This document shows, piece by piece, positions 34,233-47,477 of a stretch of DNA of 64,000 bases (within the stretch, counting starts at the first letter, position 1; the number at the start of each line of letters is the position of its first letter). A program made the translations under genes and the position numbers. The stretch spans positions 221,758,727 through 221,822,726 of the forward strand of contig OU015490.1 of NCBI GenBank assembly GCA_907164885.2, written 5' to 3'. This DNA is from Dolomedes plantarius (taxonomy: Eukaryota; Arthropoda; Arachnida; Araneae; Dolomedidae). The notes below the pieces were generated by a model. It was not told the DNA's origin, did no database searches, and saw nothing but the letters and a program-made list of their open reading frames with translations.

Positions 34233-34499
34233 ATAAGAAGTTTAGAATGCAGTAAAATTCTGAGAAAACATAGGAATGCCTTGCAATTTTAGGACACAAT
34301 AGGGCTGACAGTCAAGGTCAGCTACGCGGAGTTTCCCCATTGTACCTTTAAGGGGAGATGGGTTACAGAAAGATAACTGATTTCGGCGGCAAATAGACCG
34401 ACGCGCGACTACTCCCGGGTTAAGAAAAACCAAGAAAGCATTACAAATCATCGTGCAAATACATAGTTTTCAAAGGTGGAATATATCAAAGATGTGGAG

Positions 34500-35390
34500 T
34501 TCAGGTGGGAATATAATGTCCTTTAAATGCAATGGTTACTTTGTAGCGTCTAACCGTGCTTGAAACGAGTTGGTCTATGATCTGTTGGGGTAACATTGTC
34601 CACTCCTGTTTTAGTGATCTTTATAGTTCATGGGCATTTTGAAGTGGATGCACGCGAGCAGAAAAACATCATCCTAGAATGTCCCACACATGTTCTATTG
34701 GATTCTATTCTGGGGCCTTTGCAGGCCAATCCAAACGAGTGAAACTGTCAGTCTTCAATAGTTCATCCACAGCACTCGCACGATAAGGTCCGCCGTTAAC
34801 ATCCATAAAAAGGAACTGAGAACACATCGGAAAAGACTCACTGCAGTATCGGTCTCCTGTTACTGAACCACGTTCGGTGATGATGAGCTCAGTACGACCA
34901 TTTAGCATGATCCCTCCCAAAGACCATAACTATTCCACCTTTATACCGAAGTCTTTTGGTAATGTTTCCTGGATGATGCCGTTTCCCACCTCTCTCCAGA
35001 TTTGCTGACATCCAGAATCGCTAGTTGGACTGAAGATACTCTCATTAGTGAAGTGTATAGTGCCCATAGCCTGGCAGACTAATTTTTATGGTTCTTAAAC
35101 CATATTAGACGGTGTTTCTGGTCGTCAAGAGTTATCAGGATGCAACGCTCTGTTCTTCAACTGAATAGGCCACTTTTGTACAAACGTCTGGTCACCGCGA
35201 ATAGCGACACTTTACGTCCTGTGGACACCTGCAGTTGCTTGGCAATGATGTTTGCCGTATATTGCCTGTCTCTTTTAGCATATAGGACGATATATTGGTC
35301 CCACCTTGGTGTCGATATCCTTCGGGAACCACCACCGATCTTTCTAACAGCCGTACCTGTTGCATTGAACGTCTTCCACACACGTGGAAC
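34500..35390 (-). pseudogene. Tc1-like transposase, broken
   Basis: On the minus strand, 35381-35160 encodes a paired helix-turn-helix region (TANIIAKQLQVSTGRKVSLF then VTRRLYKSGL), as in Tc1 transposases. After stops and frame changes comes IHFTNESIFSP, where the first catalytic D of the family is replaced by N. A second-aspartate region (FMDVNGGPYRA) and LDWPAKAPE-NPIEHVWDIL with the final glutamate follow. Several stops break the frame, so the element is dead. Confidence 0.8.
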
Positions 35391-35755
35391 AATGCTATGG
35401 ACGAAACCAAACTCCTCGGCTACACTATTCCTCCTACGTCCTTCTTCAAGCTTACCAATTATTCTACCACACCACCAATCATCTAATTGTACCTTTGGGG
35501 ACTTTTATATCACCTGCATTACAATTGCAGTTCTATTTAATTTCTTACAACAAACAGCACACTAACTTTCTACTCCCTATCTTTTCTCAGAAAACATGCT
35601 TTTATCACAAGCGGTGCAACGTGACTACCTGGAAATTTACATATACGTCATCCATCTACTGATCAAGTGTCCTTGTGCAAATAGCCTCTAGATTTTGCGT
35701 TTCATTTTTTGGATTTTAACCAATGGAATACTGTCGGTCTTTAAGTTTTTCAAGC

Positions 35756-37595
<1,840 letters not shown>

Positions 37596-38311
37596 ACAAA
37601 CATATAATTTCAATCAATTTTATTCGATTTACCAGAAACTTTGTAACAAATGCAATTAGCCAACATTAGTCCGAAATACTCATTCATTTTTATATTCAGT
37701 TTAAATGACAAGTAAAACAGACACGTTGTGCTTTAAAATCTCTAGCTATACCTACCATCATTATATTGCTCTTAATGATGTAATCGAACAAAAAATTATG
37801 TACTTATATTCTGGGAATTTTTCGGTGTTTGAACTTTTCAAATTGAACAAATAAATTATGTAGCTAAATGATTTAAAGCAAGAATTTTAAAAATTGTAAT
37901 CGTATTACCATAAATTTTACATAATTTACTTTAAAATGTGTGCAAAATGTGAGTTGGTGTGTACAGGGAAATATATAAAGTAAATTTCAGAAGAAAAAAA
38001 AATCAATTTCATATAGTGGATTCTTCATAGATTTGTATTATAGAATTAAATTCAGTAGAAAATTTTGCATTAAAAATGAAGTTTACATTTTACGTTTACA
38101 AAACTCATGTTAAAAAATTATGTATTAAAGTTTTAACGATGACAAAATTAAATAAACAATAAAAAAATTAACAAATTATATTTTTACTTATATTATATTT
38201 ATCAGATTTAATATATTATATTACATTCCGATTATTAATTCTGACATCTGGTCTGACGGTCAATATATTTCCTCAACAAATTTTACTCAGTTTGTAATTT
38301 AAAGTCGCTTA
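37596..38311. other. AT-rich DNA without recognisable gene
   Basis: No domain-bearing frame or paired repeat seen. Confidence 0.5.
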
Positions 38312-38942
38312 CATCAATAAATTCTAATACCATATTTAATGCAAAATATGGCCAGATGTATAAGTACCTCTTGGGGAAATGAAGCACCATACATTTTCTA
38401 AAGCAAATGAAGTACCTTCGTCTCACCCCTTCAACCATTTATATGACATTTAAGCGAATAGCAAAAAAAAAAGGCTAGGTATTTCCAGAAATGTAACAAC
38501 AATTACTATAAACTCAAGAGTAAAAACGCCATTACGTTTATGGACTAGGAAGTTAATGACATAATCTCTAATGGTTTGCTAGGTGAACCACTAATGCGCT
38601 TTTTTACGAAAACACTTATTTCAAAAAGTTGGTTCAGCAGTTGTAATATAAAATTTCTCTCCGTCTATCTTGGAATAACTTTCGGAAGGATTAGTCTGTA
38701 AAAATGCATTTGAAAAGTTAACCGAAATTCTAGGAGATATTGATAGAAAGGTGAAGGACCATTTATGGTTTTTTTTATCTTTGAGGGCATTGGGGGTAGC
38801 ATTGGGGGCATTGCATTAGCATTTTAGCATTGGGGGTGCTCGGTTCGAATACCGATTATAAACTATTAAATACCTCCAGATGTAAGGTACTTATACATCT
38901 GGCCATATTTGGCTTTAATTATGGTATTAGAATTCATTGATG
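38312..38942. mobile_element. Fold-back MITE with about 58-bp terminal inverted repeats
   Basis: CATCAATAAATTCTAATACC (38312) through GGCCAGATGTATAAGTACCT is repeated inverted at 38884-38942 with few mismatches. The roughly 515-bp interior has no coding sequence. It includes a GCATTGGGGG short tandem run (38788-38830) and a B-box-like GGTTCGAATACCG (38841). Target duplication and superfamily are not clear. Confidence 0.72.
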
Positions 38943-38959
38943 CGGTATCGGTGAGGGGG

Positions 38960-39180
38960 TGTGGGGTAATTACGATAGTCCCAGATGTCGCTCCTGGAGG
39001 TGTTTGGTCATATTTCAGGTTCCACCAGGATTGGTGTTAGTTCATCTTTATAGTACACACTGTGAAATCAACAAACGTTTTTCGAGAGTGATAACAACCA
39101 AATCTTACCCCGGAATTGAACCGAAGCCAACGTCATGGAAGGCAAAGATGTTATCCACTTTGAAAGTTGCCGGCTGAAAA
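38960..39180 (-). repeat. tRNA-derived SINE candidate, family 3
   Basis: On the minus strand AAAGTGGATAACATCTTTGCC (A-box region) precedes CGGTTCAATTCCGG (B box, about 39108-39120) at tRNA-like spacing. No second copy is in the window, so the assignment rests on the promoter boxes only. Confidence 0.5.
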
Positions 39181-39284
39181 TCTGGTTTCCTTTGATAAGG
39201 TGTCTGATGTTTAAAGCTGGTCAATATTTTCAGACCACGAATGAAAATATGCATATAGATGGTTGGTTTAGAGCACTGTGGTTC

Positions 39285-39450
39285 TTTTTTGCTTCACGAG
39301 GACTAATTAGACTGAGACCTACTGTTTAACGGCACCGAATAGATAATTAGCCGCTTCGAAGGGCAGAAACATCCATGCCAATAGTGAGACTCAGGGATTC
39401 TGGTACCGCATGCCAGAACCCTAGACATTCGGCCATCGACCAGCAGTAAG
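39285..39450 (-). repeat. tRNA-derived SINE, family 2, copy c
   Basis: On the minus strand GATGGCCGAATGTCTAGGG (A-box region), TACCAGAATCCC (degenerate B box), CTATTGGCATGGATGTTTC and GCCGTTAAACAGTAGGT follow the same order as the 17537 copy. Confidence 0.72.
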
Positions 39451-39959
39451 AGTATAGTACGCGAAATCCTTAAGTCATGTACATTAAATACAAAACTCAA
39501 TATTCTTACAGAATAATCAAATAAAACAAAAATTTTTACTGTTTTAGAACTTCATTGGTCAAAAATATCGGTCAGTTGGCTTTGTTTCTGTCTCCTGTAA
39601 TCTACCTGAAAAAATCCTTTAACCTTTCAGTACTCGCGTCACTAGCTGTAACACGAACAGTCGCATGGGTGACAAGTGTCACCCACACTTATGTCGGTGT
39701 TATATCCATATGTATTTAACTTTTTTACAACCTAATTATTTCTATACTTTTTTAGGAGTAAATACTACAAATAAAACACAATTAAATTTTAGAAAAAGAA
39801 ACATTATATATTACAAATCAACCATACATTCAAAATACAAATAAATTAAAACATTCTGCACATACATTTTTCAAATGGTGATTACATATCCACTTTCCGC
39901 ATTTCTCGCACCACTTTCACGTTGTTCTGTCTCTGTGTCGTCCACAAGCGTAATAGTTT

Positions 39960-40106
39960 CAGTGTGCACCCAGGGGGTGGGCGAAGGGCCCTGCCCCACC
40001 CCCAAAGGAATTGAAATTGCATTATGAATATTGAATTTGCATTATAAATATTTTTATCCATTCAACTTGCCCCCCCCCCCCAATTTTAATTCCTGGGTGC
40101 CCACTG
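39960..40106. mobile_element. hAT-like MITE, 147 bp
   Basis: 15-bp inverted ends CAGTGTGCACCCAGG and CAGTGGGCACCCAGG (one mismatch), followed inside by long C or G tracts and by AATTGAAATTGCA. CAGTG-type ends point to hAT elements, but the expected 8-bp target duplication is not visible. Confidence 0.55.
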
Positions 40107-40282
40107 AACAGCGTCCTCTGGCACCTTCTTTTCCGCTTGAGGTGCTCTATTTCAAATACATCCCTTATGGGAGCAAATTTAACAAATTCTCGTCAAGATG
40201 CTCTATCCCGAATGTCATCAAAACGAAGGCACCTGAAAAGAAGCTCAAACCTGTTTCTGCTCATTGTTAGGTAGCATGATTC

Positions 40283-40580
40283 TTACCCATTGCCGTTGGA
40301 GTTATCCCATAGTTTATCGATATTTGTCCCAGAATTTTTATAAGTGCCTATAAAAAGAAGAAGACAAAATAAGGTCCTGACTTCTACCTCGTTGGTGTTT
40401 CTGGCATCGCGACCCCTTTCAAATTTGCATTTGATAGAATCAATGTAAATATTTGTGCAGTCTGCTATTATTTTATAGACGTGTTCGTCAATAATCAAAT
40501 CTAATATTTTTTTCTGGAGAAAAAAAAATGCTGCTATGCCTTTCAGCTCTGAAGGATGTGTTATAATGTTTTCCTGTCTT
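40283..40580 (-). pseudogene. piggyBac transposase N-terminal remnant (element C)
   Basis: Reading leftward, KILDLIIDEHVYKIIADCTN, then FERGRDARNTNEVEVRT and LLLFIGTYKNSGTNIDKLWD, match the first part of the DDE_Tnp_1_7 domain (compare DNILEKIVNYTNIYI...LTDLWSD in the intact copy). Everything from the catalytic core onward is missing. The open frame extends upstream to 40693 but that part shows no clear family similarity. Confidence 0.8.
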
Positions 40581-40987
40581 GTTCTGACATTTCTAACAAA
40601 CTTTTTTTTTATCACATTCAAAAATGTCATTAAACAAGTTTGATGTAAAAAACCTATCAGAGATTGATTCTCTCTTATTAGATTTTTAATCATAAATAAA
40701 GAAAAGGATCTAAAATCTAAATTTTACGAAGACTAAAATAAATTCACTTTCCTTGAAAAGTTACGTAGATGGTCGCGTGGGGGACAGGTGTCAACGAGTG
40801 AACTTTGGTGTGATTTAATCGAAAAACAGTTAGAGACTAACTAAAGTGAAAAGAGAGGGGGCAAGAGGGAAGGGTCCTTTGAAGGTAGAAGGAAAAGGGG
40901 AGACTTCCAACCTTCCGATGGCCGCCATTAGGGAAGATGAAAGCAGGTGGGTGACATTTGTCAACCGCGCGAGTATTGAAGGGTTAA

Positions 40988-42599
40988 CTGTAATGTGAGG
41001 CAAAATACCAAGACTGGTGATGACGGATAATGATTGGAGACATGTCGACTTTCTTTAAACAGACGAACGTCTTGGGTCGAAATTCTTGGACTGAATTGTT
41101 GAGAAATTTTCCGACGCATTATAGATGATCGTTTCGAATAATAATGAGTAAAAACGATGATAAAACACGTTCATAGGTCATGTTATGTTGTTTAGATGGT
41201 AATTTAACAAATTGCAACGACAAAGTGGAAAACTATTTGCATCACGGAATACTGAGCGTTATTCCACCTAAAATTCTGTGGGATACATTGGGAAATTCAA
41301 TAACAACAAAGAAAATTCAATGATAACTGATGTTGACTCTATATCACAGTAAACAATATGCTGGCACATATGGAAAAGGAAATCATATAGGAAGATATTA
41401 CACAGTTCTCTAAAATCGTAGATCAACCATAAAGTAATTGTATTACGTTGTCGGGAATTAAGTAATTTTATATCAGTTGGGAAATTGTATAATGCAATTA
41501 TTATAGTATAATTCAAATCTTCAATTTTTATTTTCTATGACAGTAGGTGTTTACAGGGAACATTATCAGGAGGTCGTTTTGTGCTGAGACTAATAGGTCT
41601 GGGTGAGAAAGAAATAAAACTACGAGTATAAATACGATCTGACAATGACACAGGTGGTATGGACAAGTTATCAATAACCATGTCTATCACTATGTCTATC
41701 ATGCGTGATATCTCATTTAACTATTTCAGGATTTGGGATAAAAATTATTATCAATATTTATGGTTGTAAAGGAGAAGCTGTGATATCGTGGGGAATATAT
41801 AAGTCTCTTTTTGTAGTAATAGTTCTTATGACACTTTCTGTAGTTATAAGTTGTTGGGGGTTATTTTCAGTAAATTAAAATTTGTAAAGTCTCAGTGGCA
41901 TGTTGAACCAGAAGAGTACCAGTGATGGGGAAATGAAGGACAGAAGCAGTCTTAGTGGAAGGTGAAAGTCTTAATGAAGAACATGGACAAGACTATTTTG
42001 AAGAAACGATGTTGAAGCGGGATCCGTCTATATAATAGAATAATGGAGGCGATGAACGGCACATGTCTCTATTGAGAGGTGCACGGAAGGAGTAGACCGA
42101 CAGTCCGGAAGGCTGGAAAGTGGTGTTCGGCACACCGTTTTCAGGATCGGGACAGAAGAAATGATAATCGTCTTTCAGTAAAAAAAAAATTAAAGTGCTG
42201 GAAGATGATCCCTCTGTACATCGGTTGAAATACAACACTCACTTACGGCCAAATAGATACATGATGATAGTGGAATGCGCTGCACAACAACTCATGTAGT
42301 GAGGTATTAGTTGGAAACTATTGATGTGGAACCGGGACCTTTATATACACGGCTGACTGCTTAAGAATTGTCCCAAGACATCAGGAGATGTACAATGCTG
42401 CAGAAAATTCTTTCTGGCACGAAATACTATTGCAGGAGGAGTCCCCTAGTTCGGGAGGCTGGAAAGTGGTGTCGATTGCCGAATCGTCTAACATTGGCTG
42501 TACGCAACAACCTTCAGGTAATCACTGTCAAATTTAGCATAAAAGGTTGAAGTAGCTGGTAATCAAGAAATCTTCCAAAAGCATTTGAAATAAAAAAAG
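40988..42599. other. Non-coding, one short direct repeat
   Basis: GGAAGGCTGGAAAGTGGTGT (42107) recurs as GGGAGGCTGGAAAGTGGTGT (about 42453), about 345 bp apart, so this may be part of an unrecognised repeat. No protein domain. Confidence 0.5.
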
Positions 42600-43320
42600 G
42601 GTTTATTTTCTGATCCAATCTTGGGTAACATAAAAGGATATTTACACGTGCAAGGAAGCTCTGTACTATATGAGCTGCAGCAAAATACAAAAATGACCGC
42701 TTTGGTCTAAAGTCTGAAGATTATATCTAACATGGCATCATTAACATATAGAAAGATAGCCCCCCGATGCAGAATTGGTAGGGCTAAAACTGATGGGGTG
42801 CTTACACGCAAAAATATAAGAGACAACTCTCCCTTAGGAAACAATAAATAATGGCTCTCTACTACTCTTTTCTCATCACTGGACAGGCTTGCAAACACGG
42901 AAAGCGAGGGTTACAATAGCGAGAAATACGCCAATTAAACAAAAAGCGGACCACCCGTCCAAGGCGTACGCAATGTTATCGCAGCATTGAGGAAAATAGA
43001 CAGTCATAACAACGCGAGCGCTTGATGGCCTAAAAAATGAACCCGGCCTTACCGATACCTCGCCAAGAGGAGAAAATTCGAGCGCGCCGCAAAAATTGAG
43101 CCCGTGAATGGTTTTAGCCCCTAATTTAGATATTACTAACTCTGTGCCTCTGCTCGATTGGTCGAACCAGGGGAGAAAGACCTTACTGGGAAAGCGCTTT
43201 CTTGCCAAGCTGACACCAAGTTCATTCGTGGGAAAAATCTTGCAAACAAGGGGGACGAGAGACACAACTTTTATCACTACTTTAAACCGATTTTATGGTC
43301 CAATTTAGGGGGCAAACGTA
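42600..43320 (-). repeat. Unclassified GC-richer block with open frames
   Basis: Less AT-rich than its surroundings. The minus strand carries a 133-codon frame (43277-42876; RPGSFFRPSSARVV and a hydrophobic stretch FCLIGVFLAIVTLAF) and, shifted by one, a 63-codon frame (42898-42707). The base composition and frame overlap suggest a retroelement LTR rather than a gene. No partner copy lies in the window, so I do not assign it. Confidence 0.3.
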
Positions 43321-44624
43321 AAACGGCCTAACGTGAAAAAAGGCTAGTTGGATGTTCCCAAGAAACACCATGCAATTACTAGCCATAAAATGTGAATTTT
43401 AGACAAACTTAACAAGGGAATCCGGAGACTAACACCTGGCTAAGCAATTTACAGTAGAAGCTTTTACGGTTTAAGAGAAATGGGCAACGGCTAAATTCTC
43501 AAGAACACACACATCGAGGTATAGAAATTACACTATTTTATTATATGGAACAACTATTCAGAATTTGAGATTTTACATTAATTTAACGTGCGCTATCAGC
43601 TCAACCAAATTAATTATTTCATTAACGAATTCCTCGTTACAGTGGTATAAACCAATAATATACCATTAAATGTAGATAGAAGAGGAAACGTGTGTGCATA
43701 GATAATATGAATAGCACGAGTATGAATTTGGTTCAAGTTTGTAATTTCGACATAAATTACAAAAAAAAAAAAAAATTAACAGTTTCTAAAATAAAATCAC
43801 TATTACAAGAAAATATGACAAGTTTAATAAAAATTGAATTCTATGACTATTGCGCTATTACATTAACTGTTATCGGAGTATAATAAAATACTTCTAATTC
43901 AGTTGTAAAAATAATAAAATTTATATTTTACCCACTACTAGAAAAAGATAACTTATAAGTATGGTATGTTATGCAACATTAGTCCCTAAATTTTATTTTC
44001 ACTTTTGAATGCGTAAAAAAAAACTATGGCAATAACATGAATTATGCGTTTAATGTTTAAAGAAATAGTGAATTTTATGAGATATGTATATAGATAGAAT
44101 TTCCATTTAAGATACTATGACACTCAGACACTTCGACTTTTAAATATCATATGCACTTAAATATAACAAATAAGAAAGAACGTTAACATTTTCATCTTAC
44201 ATTTCTGGTATTTTATGACACACGGGTAAAAATAAATCATTCATAACTCCAGGAATATAACTAGATATTTAAAAAAAAACATACGGTCGATTCCTTCAAA
44301 TTCTTTAGAAATCAGGTTATGAAAAGGTGGGATTTGAAAAATAATAAACCTGATTTTTTTTTAGATTCAATAGCAGCCTGACTTTTAAAAATGCCATAAA
44401 AATGTGTTTTTCAGATTTCAATATAAATATCATGAAATATATTTATATCTTCTTTCACAAGTCATAAAGCTGCGATTCGATCATCGAAAGAACCAGTAAG
44501 AGAAAATCTGAAAATAGTTTTGATGGAAGGAAATATATTGACGGCTTATATGACTACTTTCAAGTTTCAAAAAGTTTACTTGCCAGATATTTAAGTGTAG
44601 ATATTAAAAGGGAATTTCTAAGTA
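43321..44624. other. AT-rich DNA without recognisable gene
   Basis: No domain-bearing frame. Leads into the satellite array. Confidence 0.5.
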
Positions 44625-46105
44625 ATTCTATCTTTATTTTGAAATTAAATAAGACTATTTAAATTTATTATAATGTGTTGATCCCTACAATTAGATATTT
44701 ATGTAATAATTTCATATTTACTGTATTTTGAACTTGTAATTAATTTTGAAATTAAATAAAGCTTTTTTAATTTATTAAGATGTGTGGATCCTTACAATTA
44801 GATACTTATGTAATAATTTCAAATTTATTGTAGTTTTAGGGTGTATTTAATTTCGAAATTAAATAGAACTATTTTAATTTATTATTACATGTTTCTCCCT
44901 ACAATTATCTATTTATGTAAGTATTTCAAATTTATTGTAGTATTAGCGTGTATTTAGCTTTGATATTAAGTAAAATTATTTAAATTTATTATAATGTGTC
45001 CATCCCTACAATTAGATATTTATATAATAATCTCAAATTTATTGTAGTTTTAGGGTGTATTTAATTTTGAAATTAAATAAAACTATTTAAATTTATTATG
45101 ATTTGTTGCCCCTTACAATATGATAAAGTAATGTCAAATTCATTGTAGTTCTAGCTTGTATTTAATTTTAAAATTAAATAAAACTACTTTAATTTATTAT
45201 AACATGTTTCTCCCTACAATTAGATATTTATGTAATTATGTCAAATTTATTGTAGTTTTATAGTGTATTTAATTTTTAAATTTAAATAAAATCTATTTTA
45301 ATTTATTATAGGGTGTTGATCCTAAAGAAGATATATTTATGTTATAATTTCAAATTTAATGTAGTTTTAGCGTGTAGTTGATTTTTGAAATTAAATAAAA
45401 ATATTTTAATTTATTATGATGTGCTGATCCTTAAAATTCGATATTTATCTAATAATTTCAAATTTATTGTAGTTTTGCGTGAATTTAATTTTGAAATAAA
45501 AAAATTATTTTAATTTATTATAGGGTGTTGATCCTAACAATTAGATATTTATGTAATAATTTCAAATTTACTGTAGTTTTAGCGCGTACTTAATTTTGAA
45601 ATTAAATAAAACTATTTTAATTTATTAAAATGTGTTATAATAATTATTCATTTATTTTAATTTAATTAATAAATTAAAATAAATTAATTATAGATTAATT
45701 AAATTTACTTTAATGTGTTGCTACCTATAATTACATATTTATGTAGTAATTTAAAATTAAATGTACTTTTAGCATGTATATAATTTTGAAATTAAATAAA
45801 CTCTTTTATTTTATTATAACATGTTTCTCCTTCCAATTAGATATTTATGTAATTATATCAAATTTTTTGTAGTTTTAGCGTGTACTTAATTTTGAAATTA
45901 AATAGAACTATTTTCATTTATTATAGGGTTTTAATCCTAAGAAATAGGTCTTTATGTAATTATTTCAAATTTATTGTAGATTTCACGTTTATTTAATTTT
46001 GAAACTAAATAAAACTATTTTAATTTAAAATAATGTGTTCATCTCTACAATTAAATATTTATGTAGTAATTTCAAATTTATTTTAGTTTTAGAGTATATT
46101 TAAGG
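44625..46105. repeat. 107-bp AT-rich satellite array, about 14 units
   Basis: ACAATTAGATATTTATGTAA-TTTCAAATTTATTGTAG, then TTTTGAAATTAAATA-AACTATTTTAATTTATTA, recurs with a 106-107 bp spacing. The TTAGATATT anchor falls at 44691, 44798, 44905, 45012, about 45118, 45220, 45327, 45437 and 45541, then less regularly to 46051. One unit is disrupted by a palindrome at 45651-45683. Confidence 0.93.
45651..45683. repeat. Hairpin inside the satellite
   Basis: Arms TTTATTTTAATTTA and TAAATTAAAATAAA (14 bp each, perfect) around a 5-base loop. Confidence 0.85.
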
Positions 46106-47422
46106 GCAATTTTTGCCAAATATTTTATACCTGATTATCTGAGAGTCTTTAATTATCTTATATCATTTTTGGACTTGCATTTTCTTTAAAATAGCGTTCT
46201 TATTTAACTGTAAAATAAATTTAAAATCCGTTTTTAAAAAATCGATAGTCCTCAGAAGTAATTTTTAAAATAAGGTAATTTTATTAGTTACATTGTGAAT
46301 ATGTGTCTGAGAGATCGTTTCATTCAAAATAAAGGTGTGTTTTTTTTTGCTTGTTGTATGTTTCAACGTTTTGATGGTACATTAAAAAGTATTTGTCAAT
46401 TTAAAGTGGGCAGACAAGACAGCTTATCAGCAATTCGTCTTAAACCTTCGATTATAATCTGTATTCTTTGGGGAAACATATGAAATGGAAGGGCCAGCCG
46501 ATAATTATTAAAATATTATGGGTTTTTGAATGGACTCCCACTTTCTGGAAGTCCTTGGTAAGAAAGTTGGGGGTGGGGGAGGGAGACGAAGCAGGTGGCA
46601 ACAGTTGGGGAATATTTTCCAATTCCCAGAAGTTAACATGAGTTTGCCTCGTGAACATAGCGGATTCTTTATCGAGGTTTTCTTTAAAACAACGATTAAT
46701 TAACATCGACACAGAGGGCATTTAGGGTCCGCTTCAGGCTCTATGCAACTGTTGCCATTCCTCATTGAAACATTCCTGCGAAAGGTTTTACTGATTTATT
46801 TCTCATAAAATTTTCAAAAGAATTTTATTTTTTTCAGTTATTGACAGCAAAAATGGAATACATAATTTTAAATAGTATAAACTGCAATCTAGTTCTAGAC
46901 ACATTTCTAATCTAGTGGCAAATTGAAAATAAAAATCGGAAATATTCGCAGAAAATTCGGTAATTTGGGGTTTTAGAATCAATTTCCTTGAATTATCTTT
47001 AAATTAAAAATAAATTAAAAAGAATTTTTTTATTGTAGTTACGCGATAAAATAAAATCTTTACCATTATAAATAGTGTGTTTTATAAGTATTTAGGGCAA
47101 TTGTTTTGTGGTCCACGTCTTATTCAAATCAGGGTAATACCCGGTTACTCGCATCTGAAAAATTTTGAGTACCGAATCCCGATTCTGAATTTATAATCTG
47201 GTTCTTTAATACCTGCATAAACGGCTCTTCCATAAACCAGTTTCACATTTTCGTAGACAAGAAATCATACAAAAATGTAAAATTCCTCACAGAATAGCTC
47301 TCTCTTCAGAAAAGTGCTCTCGAAATCCCAAACTATTTTTCATTCCTTTAAATATTTTCTTATGTTTAACCTCTTCCTTACGGGGTGGGATAGCATGTAT
47401 CCCAAGAATATGAGCCCAAGAA

Positions 47423-47426
<4 letters not shown>
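46106..47426. other. AT-rich DNA without recognisable gene
   Basis: No domain-bearing frame in either strand. Confidence 0.5.

Positions 47427-47476
<50 letters not shown>
47427..47476. repeat. (TA)n microsatellite
   Basis: TA run of about 50 bases. Confidence 0.95.

Positions 47477-47477
<1 letters not shown>

Larger units (their letters stand above)
31472..34423 (-). mobile_element. piggyBac element B, structurally complete
   Basis: A 2952-bp element flanked by exact TTAA at both ends (31472-31475 and 34420-34423). The terminal repeat is TTAACCCG-GAGTAGTCGCG with one mismatch over 21 bases. An internal repeat CGGTC-ATTTGCCGCC lies 49 bases from the left TTAA start but only 23 bases from the right end. 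The left spacer carries a second AGTAGTCGCG copy. It encodes an intact transposase on the minus strand. The host sequence is a Tc1-like element, so piggyBac B is younger than it. Confidence 0.93.
31316..35707 (-). mobile_element. Tc1-like element split by piggyBac B
   Basis: The left end CACTGACGAGCAAAATTTTA (31316, after TA) is a typical Tc1 terminal repeat. A piggyBac occupies 31472-34423. Beyond it a minus-strand DDE transposase pseudogene fills 34500-35390. A degenerate right end is possible near 35690 (ATTTTGCGTTTCAT). Without the piggyBac the element would be about 1.44 kb, normal for Tc1. The right boundary is approximate. Confidence 0.7.
39619..40987 (-). mobile_element. piggyBac element C, internally deleted
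   Basis: Flanked by TTAA at 39619-39622 and 40984-40987. The terminal repeat is TTAACC-TTCA-TACTCGCG. The internal repeat is palindromic: GGGTGACA-AG-TGTCACCC (39667-39684) on the left, TTGACAAATGTCACCC on the right. The distance from TTAA to the shared TGACA is 51 bases on the left and 24 on the right. A minus-strand transposase N-terminal remnant identifies the family. A hAT-like MITE sits at 39960-40106. Confidence 0.85.

Noticed and set aside
35140..35565. 141-codon + strand frame
   Set aside because: Antisense shadow of the Tc1 transposase on the minus strand.
44625..46105. Possible CRISPR-like array because of regular spacing
   Set aside because: The whole 107-bp unit repeats with no unique spacers, and the genome is eukaryotic in character.
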